Of a DNA stretch of 15,192 bases, positions 1-7,633 are shown piece by piece. Each line of letters opens with the position of its first letter. Position 1 is the first letter of the stretch. Origin of the DNA: Dehalococcoidales bacterium (GTDB taxonomy: Bacteria; Chloroflexota; Dehalococcoidia; Dehalococcoidales; UBA3254); the NCBI GenBank assembly GCA_028718465.1, contig JAQULX010000022.1, forward strand, positions 1-15,192. The letters run 5' to 3'. The position numbers and the translations under genes were made by a program. The notes below the pieces were generated by a model. It worked only from the letters and a program-made list of their open reading frames with translations. It was not told the DNA's origin and ran no database searches.

Positions 1-835
1 GGGAAATCCATTTGGATTCCCGGTGCTCCCAGTCTATTTTTATATTATCCGGGCTGTCCACGTGGAACAAATACGGGTGGACTATCCACGTTGTTTTAAG
101 CTGCCGGTCGGTTATTTCAATCGGGTGGGCTTTTGCGATAAGTTTTAAGTCTTTTCTATCAAGCCCGACCTCTTCGCGTATCTCGGTATAGGCCTGCTCA
201 TCGGCCGATTTTTCGATATAACCGCTGATACCGGCCCAGCAGCCCTGATAAGTCCCGACTTTATTACTGCGGCGCAGTATCAGGACTTTATCATTGTTTT
301 CCAGAAACGAAGTAACGACTTGCTTCCTGGCGAATCCCGAAGCCTCTGCCGCTTTTTCGTTGAATTCGATAAGACATTCTTTAAGCCAGGTCAGGGCTGC
401 CAGAGCGGCTTGCTCCTTGTTCTGTTCGCGGCTGCCGTGAAATACAAATTTGCGGTTGAAAACACCATTTTTATGCGCCAGTCCCAGATAAAACAGCCCC
501 ACGGGCTTGTTTTTGGTGGCTCCGGTCGGGCCGGCTATTCCCGTATCGGCGACACAAATGTCTACCTTCAAGGCTTTCCGGCCGCCCTCCGCCATCTCCT
601 CGGCTACCTGGGGGCTCACGGCGCCGTATTTTTCCAGGGTGTCTTTATGAACGCCTGCCAGCTTCATCTTGATTTCGTTGCTGTAAGAAACGATGGCCCC
701 CTGAAAGTAGGCGGAACTTCCTGAGATATCGGTTATGAGGTGGGATATCAGGCCGCCCGTCGCAGACTCTACCGCACCCAGCGTTAATTCTTCCTTATTG
801 AGCAAATCACCGATTTCTTGTGCGAGAGTATTCAC
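1..835 (-). CDS. CinA C-terminal (nicotinamide-nucleotide amidase) domain fused to Nudix hydrolase, 3' end outside window
   Basis: I translated this frame directly from the minus strand; it starts at a GTG and is still open at the left window edge (278 complete codons). Residues 1-160 match the CinA C-terminal/PncC family, which deamidates nicotinamide mononucleotide in NAD salvage. VESATGG (22-28, proposed catalytic Ser24), SYSNEIKMKLAGV (50-62, proposed Lys56) and TGIAGPTGA (98-106) are visible. The usual Cys after the Ser is Ala here. From about residue 168 a Nudix fold follows, with NDKVLILRRS and a Nudix box at 202-225 ending in EIREEVGL. The box has one extra residue before the REUXEEXGU part, and Thr replaces its first Arg, so it is recognisable but degenerate. 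The start lies 14 bases after the radical SAM stop, implying one transcript. A GTG start with a weak AAGTGAG upstream is the best choice. The families are fairly certain; the Nudix substrate is unknown. Confidence 0.88.
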   Translation of the reverse strand, partial: MNTLAQEIGDLLNKEELTLGAVESATGGLISHLITDISGSSAYFQGAIVSYSNEIKMKLAGVHKDTLEKYGAVSPQVAEEMAEGGRKALKVDICVADTGIAGPTGATKNKPVGLFYLGLAHKNGVFNRKFVFHGSREQNKEQAALAALTWLKECLIEFNEKAAEASGFARKQVVTSFLENNDKVLILRRSNKVGTYQGCWAGISGYIEKSADEQAYTEIREEVGLDRKDLKLIAKAHPIEITDRQLKTTWIVHPYLFHVDSPDNIKIDWEHRESKWIS

Positions 836-849
836 GGCCGCTTTCTCAC

Positions 850-1986
850 TTATATGAATTCTTCCATAAGGGAGAAAATGATGCCGGGGTCCAGTTTATC
901 ATCGCCCCGGTTCAGTCTAAATTTAATTTGCTCGACCAGATCGTGCCTTTGGGGGTCTTCCAGGTCCTGTAAAGTTTTATAAAGCCCGACTCTTCTTCCG
1001 ACCATAAAATTGGCCCTCTCCTTAATAGAAAGAGCTTCAAACCTGTCCATGATGGCCAGCAGTTTTTCCTTATCCCGGGGTAATTTTCCTTCCATCTCCG
1101 GAAGCAGGTTGGAAATATGATCGCTGACATATTCCGAGTTCACTTTCAAATTCTCGATTAAAATCCTTTGTTCGCGGATAATGTCTTCGTCAGTAGCCCT
1201 GAGGAATTCGCCCGTGGACACTGAATCGGAAAGCGGCACCTTGTTATTGATAACCAGGGTCCGTACTCTGATGAACTCGGGATCAATCTCATTCAGGACC
1301 CTGGCGGTATGTCTGGCATGCAGGGCGGAATACTCCTTGCCGCCCAGTCCCAGAACAACATATTCACTTAACGAGATGCCGGCCTCGGCTATCTTCCGGC
1401 CTCCCTTGATATGCTCATCGGCTGACTCGCCCTTATTCATCAGTTTCAGTATCGGATCGTATCCGGATTCCAGCCCGACATGCAGGCGGGTAAGTCCTGC
1501 CTGGCGGAGCTTTACCAGTTCCGCAGGCTTTTTCTTCACGGCGGTTTGAGAGCGGGTATAGCTGGTAATGCGCTTGATTCCTGGAAAGGTCATTTTCAGA
1601 TGCTCCAGTACCCGGGTTAGATCGTCTGTTTTCATTATCATGCTGTTGGCATCCTGCAAGAAAACGTTTTCACCCCCGCCTAACAGCCACAAGGCTACAT
1701 TCCTGAAGGACTCATTTGGCGGGTCTTTGAGGACCATGCTGACTACTTTCTGTATCCCGCCTGAAGCCCCGGATTTAACGGTGATTTCCATTATTTTTTC
1801 GCGCATGATCCTGGCGATCTCAATATCCCTGATGATGTCCGGCACAGTGCGTATCTCAAAGGATGTGTTTTTATAGCAATTGCAAAATCTGCATTTGTTC
1901 CAGGGGCAGTTGCGGGTGAGGCGGAGGAGCAATGAGTTGGACTCATTGGGTGGTCTGATGGGACCTATCTCGAATGAATATGACAT
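850..1986 (-). CDS. radical SAM protein with CX4CX2C cluster motif
   Basis: A 378-aa cytoplasmic protein. Residues 24-39 contain TRNCPWNKCRFCNCYK. Cys27, Cys32 and Cys35 are the likely [4Fe-4S] ligands in a CX4CX2C spacing, with an extra Cys37. This differs from the classical CX3CX2C but resembles the CPWNxCxFC form seen in some Fe-S oxidoreductases. Later core features are WLLGGGENVFLQDANS, RITSYTRS, the conserved LHVGLESGYDPILKLMNKG and VVLGLGG, which follow the order of strands in a radical SAM barrel (Elp3/HemN-like superfamily). The family cleaves S-adenosylmethionine reductively to make a 5'-deoxyadenosyl radical; the substrate here cannot be told. No B12-binding or TRAM domain is visible. 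AAGGCGG lies five bases before the ATG. It is followed by the CinA-Nudix gene in the same direction and is probably transcribed from the TATAAT at 2060-2065. Confidence 0.9.
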   Translation of the reverse strand: MSYSFEIGPIRPPNESNSLLLRLTRNCPWNKCRFCNCYKNTSFEIRTVPDIIRDIEIARIMREKIMEITVKSGASGGIQKVVSMVLKDPPNESFRNVALWLLGGGENVFLQDANSMIMKTDDLTRVLEHLKMTFPGIKRITSYTRSQTAVKKKPAELVKLRQAGLTRLHVGLESGYDPILKLMNKGESADEHIKGGRKIAEAGISLSEYVVLGLGGKEYSALHARHTARVLNEIDPEFIRVRTLVINNKVPLSDSVSTGEFLRATDEDIIREQRILIENLKVNSEYVSDHISNLLPEMEGKLPRDKEKLLAIMDRFEALSIKERANFMVGRRVGLYKTLQDLEDPQRHDLVEQIKFRLNRGDDKLDPGIIFSLMEEFI

Positions 1987-2038
1987 CTAAGCCGCCTTAA
2001 ATCCTGTTTTTCATATTTCAAGATATGGTGAACAATCC

Positions 2039-2067
2039 TTGAAACAGCCTGTTGGATTGATTATATG
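2039..2067 (+). promoter_or_regulatory. candidate sigma70 promoter for the DUF167 gene
   Basis: TTGAAA (2039-2044) and TATATG (2062-2067) are separated by 17 bases. This gives a leader of about 120 bases before the most likely start codon. The -35 is good and the -10 moderate. Confidence 0.4.
2060..2065 (-). promoter_or_regulatory. minus-strand -10 element for the radical SAM/CinA pair
   Basis: The minus strand reads a perfect TATAAT here, about 75 bases before the radical SAM ATG. The corresponding -35 position reads TTTATT, which is a poor match, so this is a prediction from the -10 alone. It overlaps the plus-strand -10 at 2062-2067. Confidence 0.4.
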
Positions 2068-2194
2068 ACAGTAGGCCGATAAAATAAAGAGAGAAAATTT
2101 GAATCGGAGCGTTTGATGCCGGCAGTTCCGGTTCTCTGGCCTGAATTATCTGCATCAGGGGTTGTTACGGGTGAAAGATATGTCCGGAGCATCT

Positions 2195-2470
2195 ATGAGG
2201 ATTTCCGTGAAGGTCTTGCCTAATGCCGGAAAGAACGAAATACTCGGTCCGGTTAACGGGGTATGGCGGATTAAAATAGCCGCTCCGCCGGATAAGGGTA
2301 AAGCTAATAAAGAGCTGATTAAATTTCTCAGCGAAATCCTGGGAGTAAGGAAAAATAATCTCGACATCCTGAAAGGCCATTCCAGTCATAATAAAATCCT
2401 GGCCTTTGAAGGGATAAGCCCGGAAGAGGTTGCGGCGCGGCTTCTTGGCGCGAATAAATCAACCCGCTGA
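2195..2470 (+). CDS. DUF167 / YggU-family protein
   Basis: A small protein of 91 aa from the chosen ATG. The sequence has the DUF167 pattern: VKVLPNAGKNEI near the N-terminus, the hallmark IAAPPDKGKANKELIKFLSE in the middle, then LDILKGHSSHNKI and a C-terminal helix beginning SPEEVAARL. Members are small cytoplasmic alpha/beta proteins of unknown role, so no function can be assigned. The ATG at 2195 is preferred because GGAG lies five bases upstream and homologues begin just before the first strand. The frame is open further upstream, with an ATG at 2180, a GTG at 2171 and a TTG at 2162 as alternatives. It is divergent from the radical SAM gene and convergent with the membrane protein gene downstream, so it is probably monocistronic. 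Family membership is secure; the exact start is not. Confidence 0.88.
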   Translation: MRISVKVLPNAGKNEILGPVNGVWRIKIAAPPDKGKANKELIKFLSEILGVRKNNLDILKGHSSHNKILAFEGISPEEVAARLLGANKSTR

Positions 2471-2525
2471 GCAAAAGCAGGCCGCAGGCCCCCCCTTTCT
2501 TTAATCATTAATCAATATTCTCCCC

Positions 2526-2559
2526 CGTCATCCCGGCTTCGCTCCGGAATCTTTCGAAG
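2526..2559. repeat. possible REP-like palindromic element overlapping a gene end
   Basis: CCGG-CTTCGCT-CCGG (around 2533-2547) sits inside a stretch beginning CCCGTCATCCCGG, which resembles short intergenic palindromes common in bacterial genomes. It overlaps the last codons of the membrane protein on the minus strand. A degenerate similar string, CCCCGTCATATCCGAATCT, occurs at 5252-5270. Whether it is repeated in the genome cannot be judged from this window. Confidence 0.25.
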
Positions 2560-5140
2560 ACCGCCGGAAGGATATGACCAGCAGACTCACGGCCGCCGCA
2601 ATCAGTCCCAGCACAGTGCACGCGGCAGCGATAATATAATACAATGGTTTCCGGTAATTGAGATGGGTATTGTTTTGGTCCGAGTACACCAGCATGAAAC
2701 CCTGACTGGTTGACATAACAGACCCGCCATCAGCCTTCCAGTAAGGAAAATAGCTGTTTTTCACCAGGGTGAATCCCGGAGAACTGCCCAGTTCAATCCG
2801 GGTATCTGCCATATTATAATCGACCGGGGTATAATCGAGCTTATCCAGGTATCCGCTCATCAGACCGGCTATCTTGTTCAAGTTCACCTGGGCCAGAGTG
2901 CTTATCCGCGAATTTATCGAATTGTCCCACCTGTACCATTCCATTCCGTCAGCTACATTTCCGTGGTAAAAGATGGTATTGGAGTAAGTCAGGTAAGGCA
3001 TATTGATTCTCACAATTCCCGGCTCTTCCGTGATAAAAGGAGAGGTGGAGTCGGTAAGCAGAAAGACTGTCTTACCTGAATATCTGCCGATTTTAGCTTC
3101 CTGGTCTACCATGATATATTCGAATTTATCCGTAATGTCAGGAGGGACGTCATTTACATGGGTGAGTACCATCCGGTAGCCTTCGGGAAGCAGGATGTTG
3201 AAGAACTCGGTTGCCTCCCTGGCATTGTCCACATCTATTAGAATCGGAGTCACCCGGTTAGCATAAGCCACATCCTGGGTCAACTCCAGCAAACTCCCAT
3301 ATGAGTTATCAATCACGGTTTTCAGTCCGACACGGTTAGAAAACGAAGGAAAGCCCTCTCTGATAAAAATATATTTGGCCGCGCTTTCCTGCATCAGGTT
3401 TTCACGGGTATAGCGCCTGTTTAAAAAACGCTCCTCCCATTCCATATGTACCGTAATATTGAAGAATTTCGGATCGCCCTGATTATAAGGGCCGTTGACG
3501 GTCTCTACACCCCAGCGCCCGGCGAAAGTCACCGGATTGTCACCTTCAGTCAGGTAGCCCCGGCTCGGCGGTACGATCAGTCGTCCCCCGGTAACGGATT
3601 CCATGATCTGAGCGTATTCCGGTTGAGTATAGTTTTCGACGTATTCATGGAGTCGGTAAAGGCCGGTCGACCTGTCTGTGTTGATATAAGGGAGAAAAGA
3701 GGTCATTATCAGAAGGCAGGCCCCTCCGGCCAGAACAAAGGCAGGTTTGGCCTGTGGCAGCTCCCTTATAGTATTGCGGACAAGTGAGAAGGCCAGGAAA
3801 AGTATAACCGCGAAATAAGGCAGCATGGCCACCGCAAAACCGGGGAATTCACCGGCGAATTGTCTGGATAAAAGCGCATACAGGCTGCTGAGCCCGGGGT
3901 CGGCTATTTCATTGAATCCTTCTATAAAAGCTTCGCGTTTGTTCAGGCCGAATACCAAAGCAGTAATAAATAGTCCGGCTGCCAGGGCAAAAGCCAGTTT
4001 GCCCATGTTAAAATTGAATAATTTGTACTTCAGCGGATACAGGATCACCAGGATGCCGAAAAATGGGATGACGATAGTGGCGAATCGGAATTCCTGTACT
4101 AAAGAACCCAGCCCGAAAGGAAGGTAGACGGTCCCCCCGAAACCGAGGGCCGCAGCCGCACATAAGGACGCGATTATTAAATCGAATTGAATATCGCCCC
4201 TGATTTTATACCGGGTGGCTGCGGCAACCGCCAGACCCAGGATGATAATAGCCAGCAGATAGATTATGCCCCCCGGCCACATGTACCTGACGAAAGAGTA
4301 GATCGGGGAAGAATGGTTCAGGGTCAGGACTGCCGGCAGCCAGTAGTACATCCCGATGAAAGCCCCCACAGCGGCGACGATGACGAGATAAGGCAATTGA
4401 GTATGCAGGAATATTTTCCAGGAACGTTTGTGCGCCAGCCAGATAATATGGAAAACAGCCAGCACCAGGGCTGCGAATATTACCGGAAAAGGATGTACCA
4501 GGATGGCCACCCCAAGCAAGACCCCGGGCAAGATTTTATTCCGGATTCCGGCGGTCCGGTCCTCCATGATCCGGCTTAAATAGACCGTGAGGAATCCGAT
4601 AGTGGCGCTCCATCCGAGCAGGTTCGGGCCTTCACCGTACAGGAAATTTATTAAAAGCGGGGTTGAAGTTTCATAAGCTACCAGGCACCACATTGCCAGG
4701 TGAGAGTCGAATCCAAGAAATCGCCGTGAAAAATAAAAGATGGCGATTCCGTTTAACATAAGGGTGATAAGGAATAATATTTTATAGGCGACTACCACGT
4801 CGACGAGAAAGGACAGCGCCGCAGCCAGAAAATAGAAGCCGGGAGGATAGAACGGATCAAAAGGAATTCCGTGATACCAGTATGGATTCCATTGCGGCCA
4901 GGAGAAATTGGCCAGATAGCTGTGAAGAAGCTCGATTTTAAAAATATGAGAACGTACATCCCCATCCACAGGGACTGAAATGTCGAAAAGGTTTCGGCCC
5001 AGAAAAAAGGCGGCGATGGCCAGGGAAAGAAATATCGCCAGCCATATTGCACCGTAGCGGCTAATCCATTGAGGGACTGAACGGCCTCTTGTCAGTTTTG
5101 TGAAAAGTTGCTGCCAGCCGCTTCTGACTCCATTCATCAT
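2528..5140 (-). CDS. large polytopic membrane protein, PTPS-related / GT-C glycosyltransferase-like
   Basis: About 870 aa. After a short cytoplasmic N-terminus, a hydrophobic helix (roughly residues 31-48) leads into PVDGDVRSHIFK (about 57-68), an acidic motif in the first external loop as in GT-C-type enzymes. It is followed by WPQWNPYWYHGIPFDPFYPPG. Around a dozen hydrophobic segments follow, to about residue 490. A long soluble, presumably external domain covers about 500-830, and one terminal helix near 845-865 precedes a basic tail (FRRSSK). This layout resembles the 6-pyruvoyl-tetrahydropterin synthase-related membrane family (PF10131), whose name is historical; a role in transferring lipid-linked sugars to surface products is inference. 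The ATG at 5140 has GGGG eight bases upstream; an in-frame TTG at 5146 is the alternative. It stands alone, facing away from the response regulator. A TACAAT at 5194-5199 on the minus strand could be its -10, but no -35 is evident. Confidence 0.78.
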   Translation of the reverse strand: MMNGVRSGWQQLFTKLTRGRSVPQWISRYGAIWLAIFLSLAIAAFFLGRNLFDISVPVDGDVRSHIFKIELLHSYLANFSWPQWNPYWYHGIPFDPFYPPGFYFLAAALSFLVDVVVAYKILFLITLMLNGIAIFYFSRRFLGFDSHLAMWCLVAYETSTPLLINFLYGEGPNLLGWSATIGFLTVYLSRIMEDRTAGIRNKILPGVLLGVAILVHPFPVIFAALVLAVFHIIWLAHKRSWKIFLHTQLPYLVIVAAVGAFIGMYYWLPAVLTLNHSSPIYSFVRYMWPGGIIYLLAIIILGLAVAAATRYKIRGDIQFDLIIASLCAAAALGFGGTVYLPFGLGSLVQEFRFATIVIPFFGILVILYPLKYKLFNFNMGKLAFALAAGLFITALVFGLNKREAFIEGFNEIADPGLSSLYALLSRQFAGEFPGFAVAMLPYFAVILFLAFSLVRNTIRELPQAKPAFVLAGGACLLIMTSFLPYINTDRSTGLYRLHEYVENYTQPEYAQIMESVTGGRLIVPPSRGYLTEGDNPVTFAGRWGVETVNGPYNQGDPKFFNITVHMEWEERFLNRRYTRENLMQESAAKYIFIREGFPSFSNRVGLKTVIDNSYGSLLELTQDVAYANRVTPILIDVDNAREATEFFNILLPEGYRMVLTHVNDVPPDITDKFEYIMVDQEAKIGRYSGKTVFLLTDSTSPFITEEPGIVRINMPYLTYSNTIFYHGNVADGMEWYRWDNSINSRISTLAQVNLNKIAGLMSGYLDKLDYTPVDYNMADTRIELGSSPGFTLVKNSYFPYWKADGGSVMSTSQGFMLVYSDQNNTHLNYRKPLYYIIAAACTVLGLIAAAVSLLVISFRRSSKDSGAKPG

Positions 5141-5321
5141 TGGCAAAACCCCACTGTCGTTTTGAGAAGGACTTAGTAACCTCCGTTCTAATTATTGTAT
5201 ATACCACACTAAGGACAGAGGTTAAGGTGAAGACCAGGGGGATAATGAGAGCCCCGTCATATCCGAATCTGAAAGTGTCTCAGGCCATCCGGCATCAAAA
5301 TATAATCTGAGACTGATTCTA

Positions 5322-5350
5322 TTGAAACAGACTTCACAATGTGTTCTAAT
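5322..5350 (+). promoter_or_regulatory. sigma70-like promoter of the response regulator gene
   Basis: TTGAAA (5322-5327) and TCTAAT (5345-5350) are spaced by exactly 17 bases, each one mismatch from consensus. Transcription would start near 5357, leaving a leader of about 60 bases to the preferred start codon. This is the best-matching promoter in the window. Confidence 0.6.
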
Positions 5351-5415
5351 AAGTATATCCTCAATGGTTCCCTCCCATATTCAACCACCGGGTTCAGATG
5401 GAAAGGCAGGCCAAT

Positions 5416-6108
5416 ATGCCAGAGGAAAAATCGACCATATTAGCCGTAGACGACAATCCGGATACCCTGGAACTGATGCAGGCTATGCTGGAGGATGAAG
5501 ATTATCATTTATTGACTGCTTCTACCGGGGCCAAAGCCATACAAACCTTCCGGGAAAACCGGGTATCGCTGGTGCTGCTGGATATCATGCTGCCGGATAT
5601 TAATGGGTATGCTGTCTGCAAACGCATCCGCAAGATATCAACAGTGCCGGTTATCATGGTTACGGCCAAGGACCGCGAGGAAGAAGAAGCCATCGGCCTG
5701 GAAGCCGGGGCGGATGATTACATCACCAAGCCTTTTACATCCTTGATACTGTTATCCCATATCAAAGCAGCGCTCCGCCGCAGTCTTATCCTGGAGTCCC
5801 GGGTTTCTCCAACTTCCTTTCAGTCCCATGACCTGAATATAGATTATTTCCGGCAGACCGTAACCATTGACGGGAAGATTGTGAAACTGACAGCCACCGA
5901 ATCTCGCATACTGGCTTTGCTGGCCCGGCATAGCGGCATAATAGTGTCTCCCGAGGAAATCATTCGGAATGTGTGGGGGGTAGAATATGAAGACGACTCC
6001 AGTATCCTCCAGGTAAATATCAGCCGTCTCCGCAACAAGCTTGAAGAGTATTCCAGAGGGATCCAATATATCCGGACTAAACATGGACAAGGATATCTTC
6101 TGCAATAA
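5416..6108 (+). CDS. OmpR/PhoB-family response regulator (orphan)
   Basis: 230 aa. The receiver domain (about 5-120) has all key residues: acidic pair Asp12/Asp13, phosphoacceptor Asp56 in LLDIMLPD, Thr83 in VTAK and Lys105 in TKPF. A winged-helix DNA-binding domain follows from about 130 to the end, with LTATESRILALLARH, the recognition region SILQVNISRLRNKLE and the closing wing YIRTKHGQGYLL. It should bind DNA as a phosphorylation-dependent dimer and control transcription. No histidine kinase lies on either side, so its partner must be encoded elsewhere. The ATG at 5416 is chosen because AGG lies just upstream and MPEEKSTILAVDDNP is a typical length for this N-terminus; an in-frame ATG at 5398 would add six residues. 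The next genes downstream encode exported proteins and are plausible targets, which is inference from position only. Confidence 0.93.
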   Translation: MPEEKSTILAVDDNPDTLELMQAMLEDEDYHLLTASTGAKAIQTFRENRVSLVLLDIMLPDINGYAVCKRIRKISTVPVIMVTAKDREEEEAIGLEAGADDYITKPFTSLILLSHIKAALRRSLILESRVSPTSFQSHDLNIDYFRQTVTIDGKIVKLTATESRILALLARHSGIIVSPEEIIRNVWGVEYEDDSSILQVNISRLRNKLEEYSRGIQYIRTKHGQGYLLQ

Positions 6109-6130
6109 AAGGACCACGACCAAGAGTTTT

Positions 6131-6150
6131 CGCTTTGTTTTAATAAAGCG
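6131..6150 (+). terminator. possible hairpin after the response regulator
   Basis: CGCTTT (6131-6136) and AAAGCG (6145-6150) can form a six-pair stem with an eight-base loop, about 20 bases after the stop codon. The following bases (ATAAATTCATT) are AT-rich but not a U-run, so termination would be weak or partial. Confidence 0.4.
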
Positions 6151-6224
6151 ATAAATTCATTAGTAAAAATTTCCGCTATTGTAAAACTACTATAGCCAAC
6201 CAGGAAACCTCACAAAATTGTAAG

Positions 6225-6252
6225 TTGACTTTCCGGAAACATATGCTAGACT
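6225..6252 (+). promoter_or_regulatory. candidate promoter for the exported-protein operon
   Basis: TTGACT (6225-6230) and TAGACT (6247-6252) are spaced by 16 bases. The -35 is close to consensus and the -10 moderate. The 5' leader would be about 200 bases, long enough for post-transcriptional control. Confidence 0.45.
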
Positions 6253-6457
6253 TTACTTATAAGATGACAGGCTAAGCTTAGTCAGACAATCATGGGAGCC
6301 ACTGGTACTACTTAATTTAAATCATTGTTGAATTACTCTGAAGCAGGTAAAACTTACCCGGAAAATTCTTTTATATTGCTAAAAGTAAGCCCCTTAGATC
6401 AAAGATGGTGAAAGCGTATTTAAAGAAAATATTCACGCCCTAAGAGAAGGGAGCAGG

Positions 6458-7531
6458 ATGATCAATTATAAAGTATTAGTTATACTGGTTGGCCTGATAG
6501 TGATATCTTTACTTTCGGGCTGCAGCCTTTTTATGCCCGGTTCTTCATCGTCCGCAGAAGCCAACCCCATAGATTCATTATCTTTATCTCGCGCTCCCAG
6601 GCTGGACCAGACGGCTGAACTGGTCTTTTCTAACGCCATGGGATTTTATAAAATCGGTAATGCTAAGGAGGAAAACCCACCTGACTATAAAGTTCGGGCG
6701 TGGGTAGAGTTCCATTATGCCAATATTTACGGCAGCTATTCCGAGGCCAAATATGGTGAGGATGTACCTCTGGAAGAGGTCCTGGTTAACGGTGATTTGA
6801 TCTGGGAAGGCAACCCCTTTGATATTGAGGATGATCTGGATCTTAGAGGAGAGATACAGCTTCCCCGGGAAGGGGTCTGGGAAATCACGGGGTACATTGA
6901 ATCCGAGGGATCGGGAGTATCCACCTTGGATAAGCGCTTCGAGGAGGAAATTCGGGTAGCTGTTACCAGGGATGCCGCTGTAATCATGGGGGATACCTGG
7001 GAATTTGAAACTGGTTCGCTGGCTTACCTGGATAATTTCTCATACGGGCAACTTAGTGAAAGAGTACCCAACGAACTATTTGAGCCTGTAGTTTTAGAGT
7101 TGGATATCTCCAGAATACCAGGTGTTGGAGAAGAAGCTCTGATAACCTGTGTTATTCGCTCTCTGCATGATGTTACGGATTTCACCGCTGAAATCACTTT
7201 TATCAGGAGAACAGACGATAACCCGTGGCTTAAGGTTTCAGGAGATAATCTTCTTGTGGATGGTGACTTGAAATGGGAAGGCAATTTAAAGCAAGATGAG
7301 CCGGTGGAGTTCTCCGCTACGATAAAACTGCCCGAAGGTGGGGATTGGCAAATTTATGCCTTTGGAGATTATCCAACCAATGAAATGATAGGATTTTCAG
7401 ATAACATAAAGATGAATATCTCTGGTAATATCCGCTCCTTCGGCTGGAAAGAACTCCCGAGCCGCCCCAGGACCAGGACGGACCAGGCCCCGGCGATAAC
7501 CAGTATTCCTCCTCCCTCGCCTCCCAGATAA
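6458..7531 (+). CDS. exported lipoprotein with duplicated beta domain, paralogue of the giant protein's N-terminus
   Basis: 357 aa. A hydrophobic signal ends in the lipobox LLSGC (Cys22), so the mature protein should be lipid-anchored on the outer face of the membrane. AAGGGAG precedes the ATG. Residues 78-330 are identical to residues 85-337 of the giant protein encoded next. This shared part holds two related, apparently beta-rich units. Each contains a GDLxWEGN motif, then LPxxGxWxI: VNGDLIWEGN...LPREGVWEI and VDGDLKWEGN...LPEGGDWQI. The last 27 residues are a Pro/Arg-rich tail ending PPPSPPR, resembling the linker after the same domain in the giant protein. I do not recognise the domain by name. 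The gene looks like a free-standing, membrane-tethered version of the giant protein's N-terminus, perhaps binding the same partner. It is followed after 102 bases by the giant gene in the same direction. Confidence 0.85.
   Translation: MINYKVLVILVGLIVISLLSGCSLFMPGSSSSAEANPIDSLSLSRAPRLDQTAELVFSNAMGFYKIGNAKEENPPDYKVRAWVEFHYANIYGSYSEAKYGEDVPLEEVLVNGDLIWEGNPFDIEDDLDLRGEIQLPREGVWEITGYIESEGSGVSTLDKRFEEEIRVAVTRDAAVIMGDTWEFETGSLAYLDNFSYGQLSERVPNELFEPVVLELDISRIPGVGEEALITCVIRSLHDVTDFTAEITFIRRTDDNPWLKVSGDNLLVDGDLKWEGNLKQDEPVEFSATIKLPEGGDWQIYAFGDYPTNEMIGFSDNIKMNISGNIRSFGWKELPSRPRTRTDQAPAITSIPPPSPPR
6688..7447 (+). repeat. 760-bp perfect direct repeat, copy 1
   Basis: I compared this segment line by line with 7885-8644 and found no difference. 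Copy 1 encodes residues 78-330 of the lipoprotein. Sequence identity ends abruptly on both sides, although weak protein similarity continues: AELVFSNAM against YELKLNAVF upstream, and WKELP against WEERP downstream. Confidence 0.95.
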
Positions 7532-7633
7532 ATAAAATCTTCCCGAAGAAAACTTATACCGTATACAAGACCTATCGGACTTTATAGATAGACCTGATTC
7601 CGTTTTCTAACTAAATAAGGAGGTAGGTTCCTA

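Larger units (their letters stand above)
6109..6457. other. intergenic leader before the surface-protein operon
   Basis: This 349-base stretch has no convincing gene. It holds the hairpin at 6131-6150, a promoter candidate at 6225-6252, and a long AT-rich remainder of about 200 bases that would be the leader of the lipoprotein mRNA. I see no known riboswitch or leader-peptide pattern. Confidence 0.6.

Noticed and set aside
320..724. Plus-strand open frame of 134 aa
   Set aside because: It lies antisense to the CinA-Nudix frame, which has clear family motifs.
2480..2500. GGCC-GCA-GGCC followed by a pyrimidine-rich run as terminator of the DUF167 gene
   Set aside because: The stem is only four pairs and the run is mostly C, so support is too weak to annotate.
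4187..4579. Plus-strand open frame of 130 aa inside the membrane protein gene
   Set aside because: Antisense to a long hydrophobic coding frame with family features; its own composition is unlike a folded protein.
5194..5199. Minus-strand TACAAT as promoter of the membrane protein gene
   Set aside because: No -35-like hexamer at 16-18 bases; mentioned only within that gene's entry.
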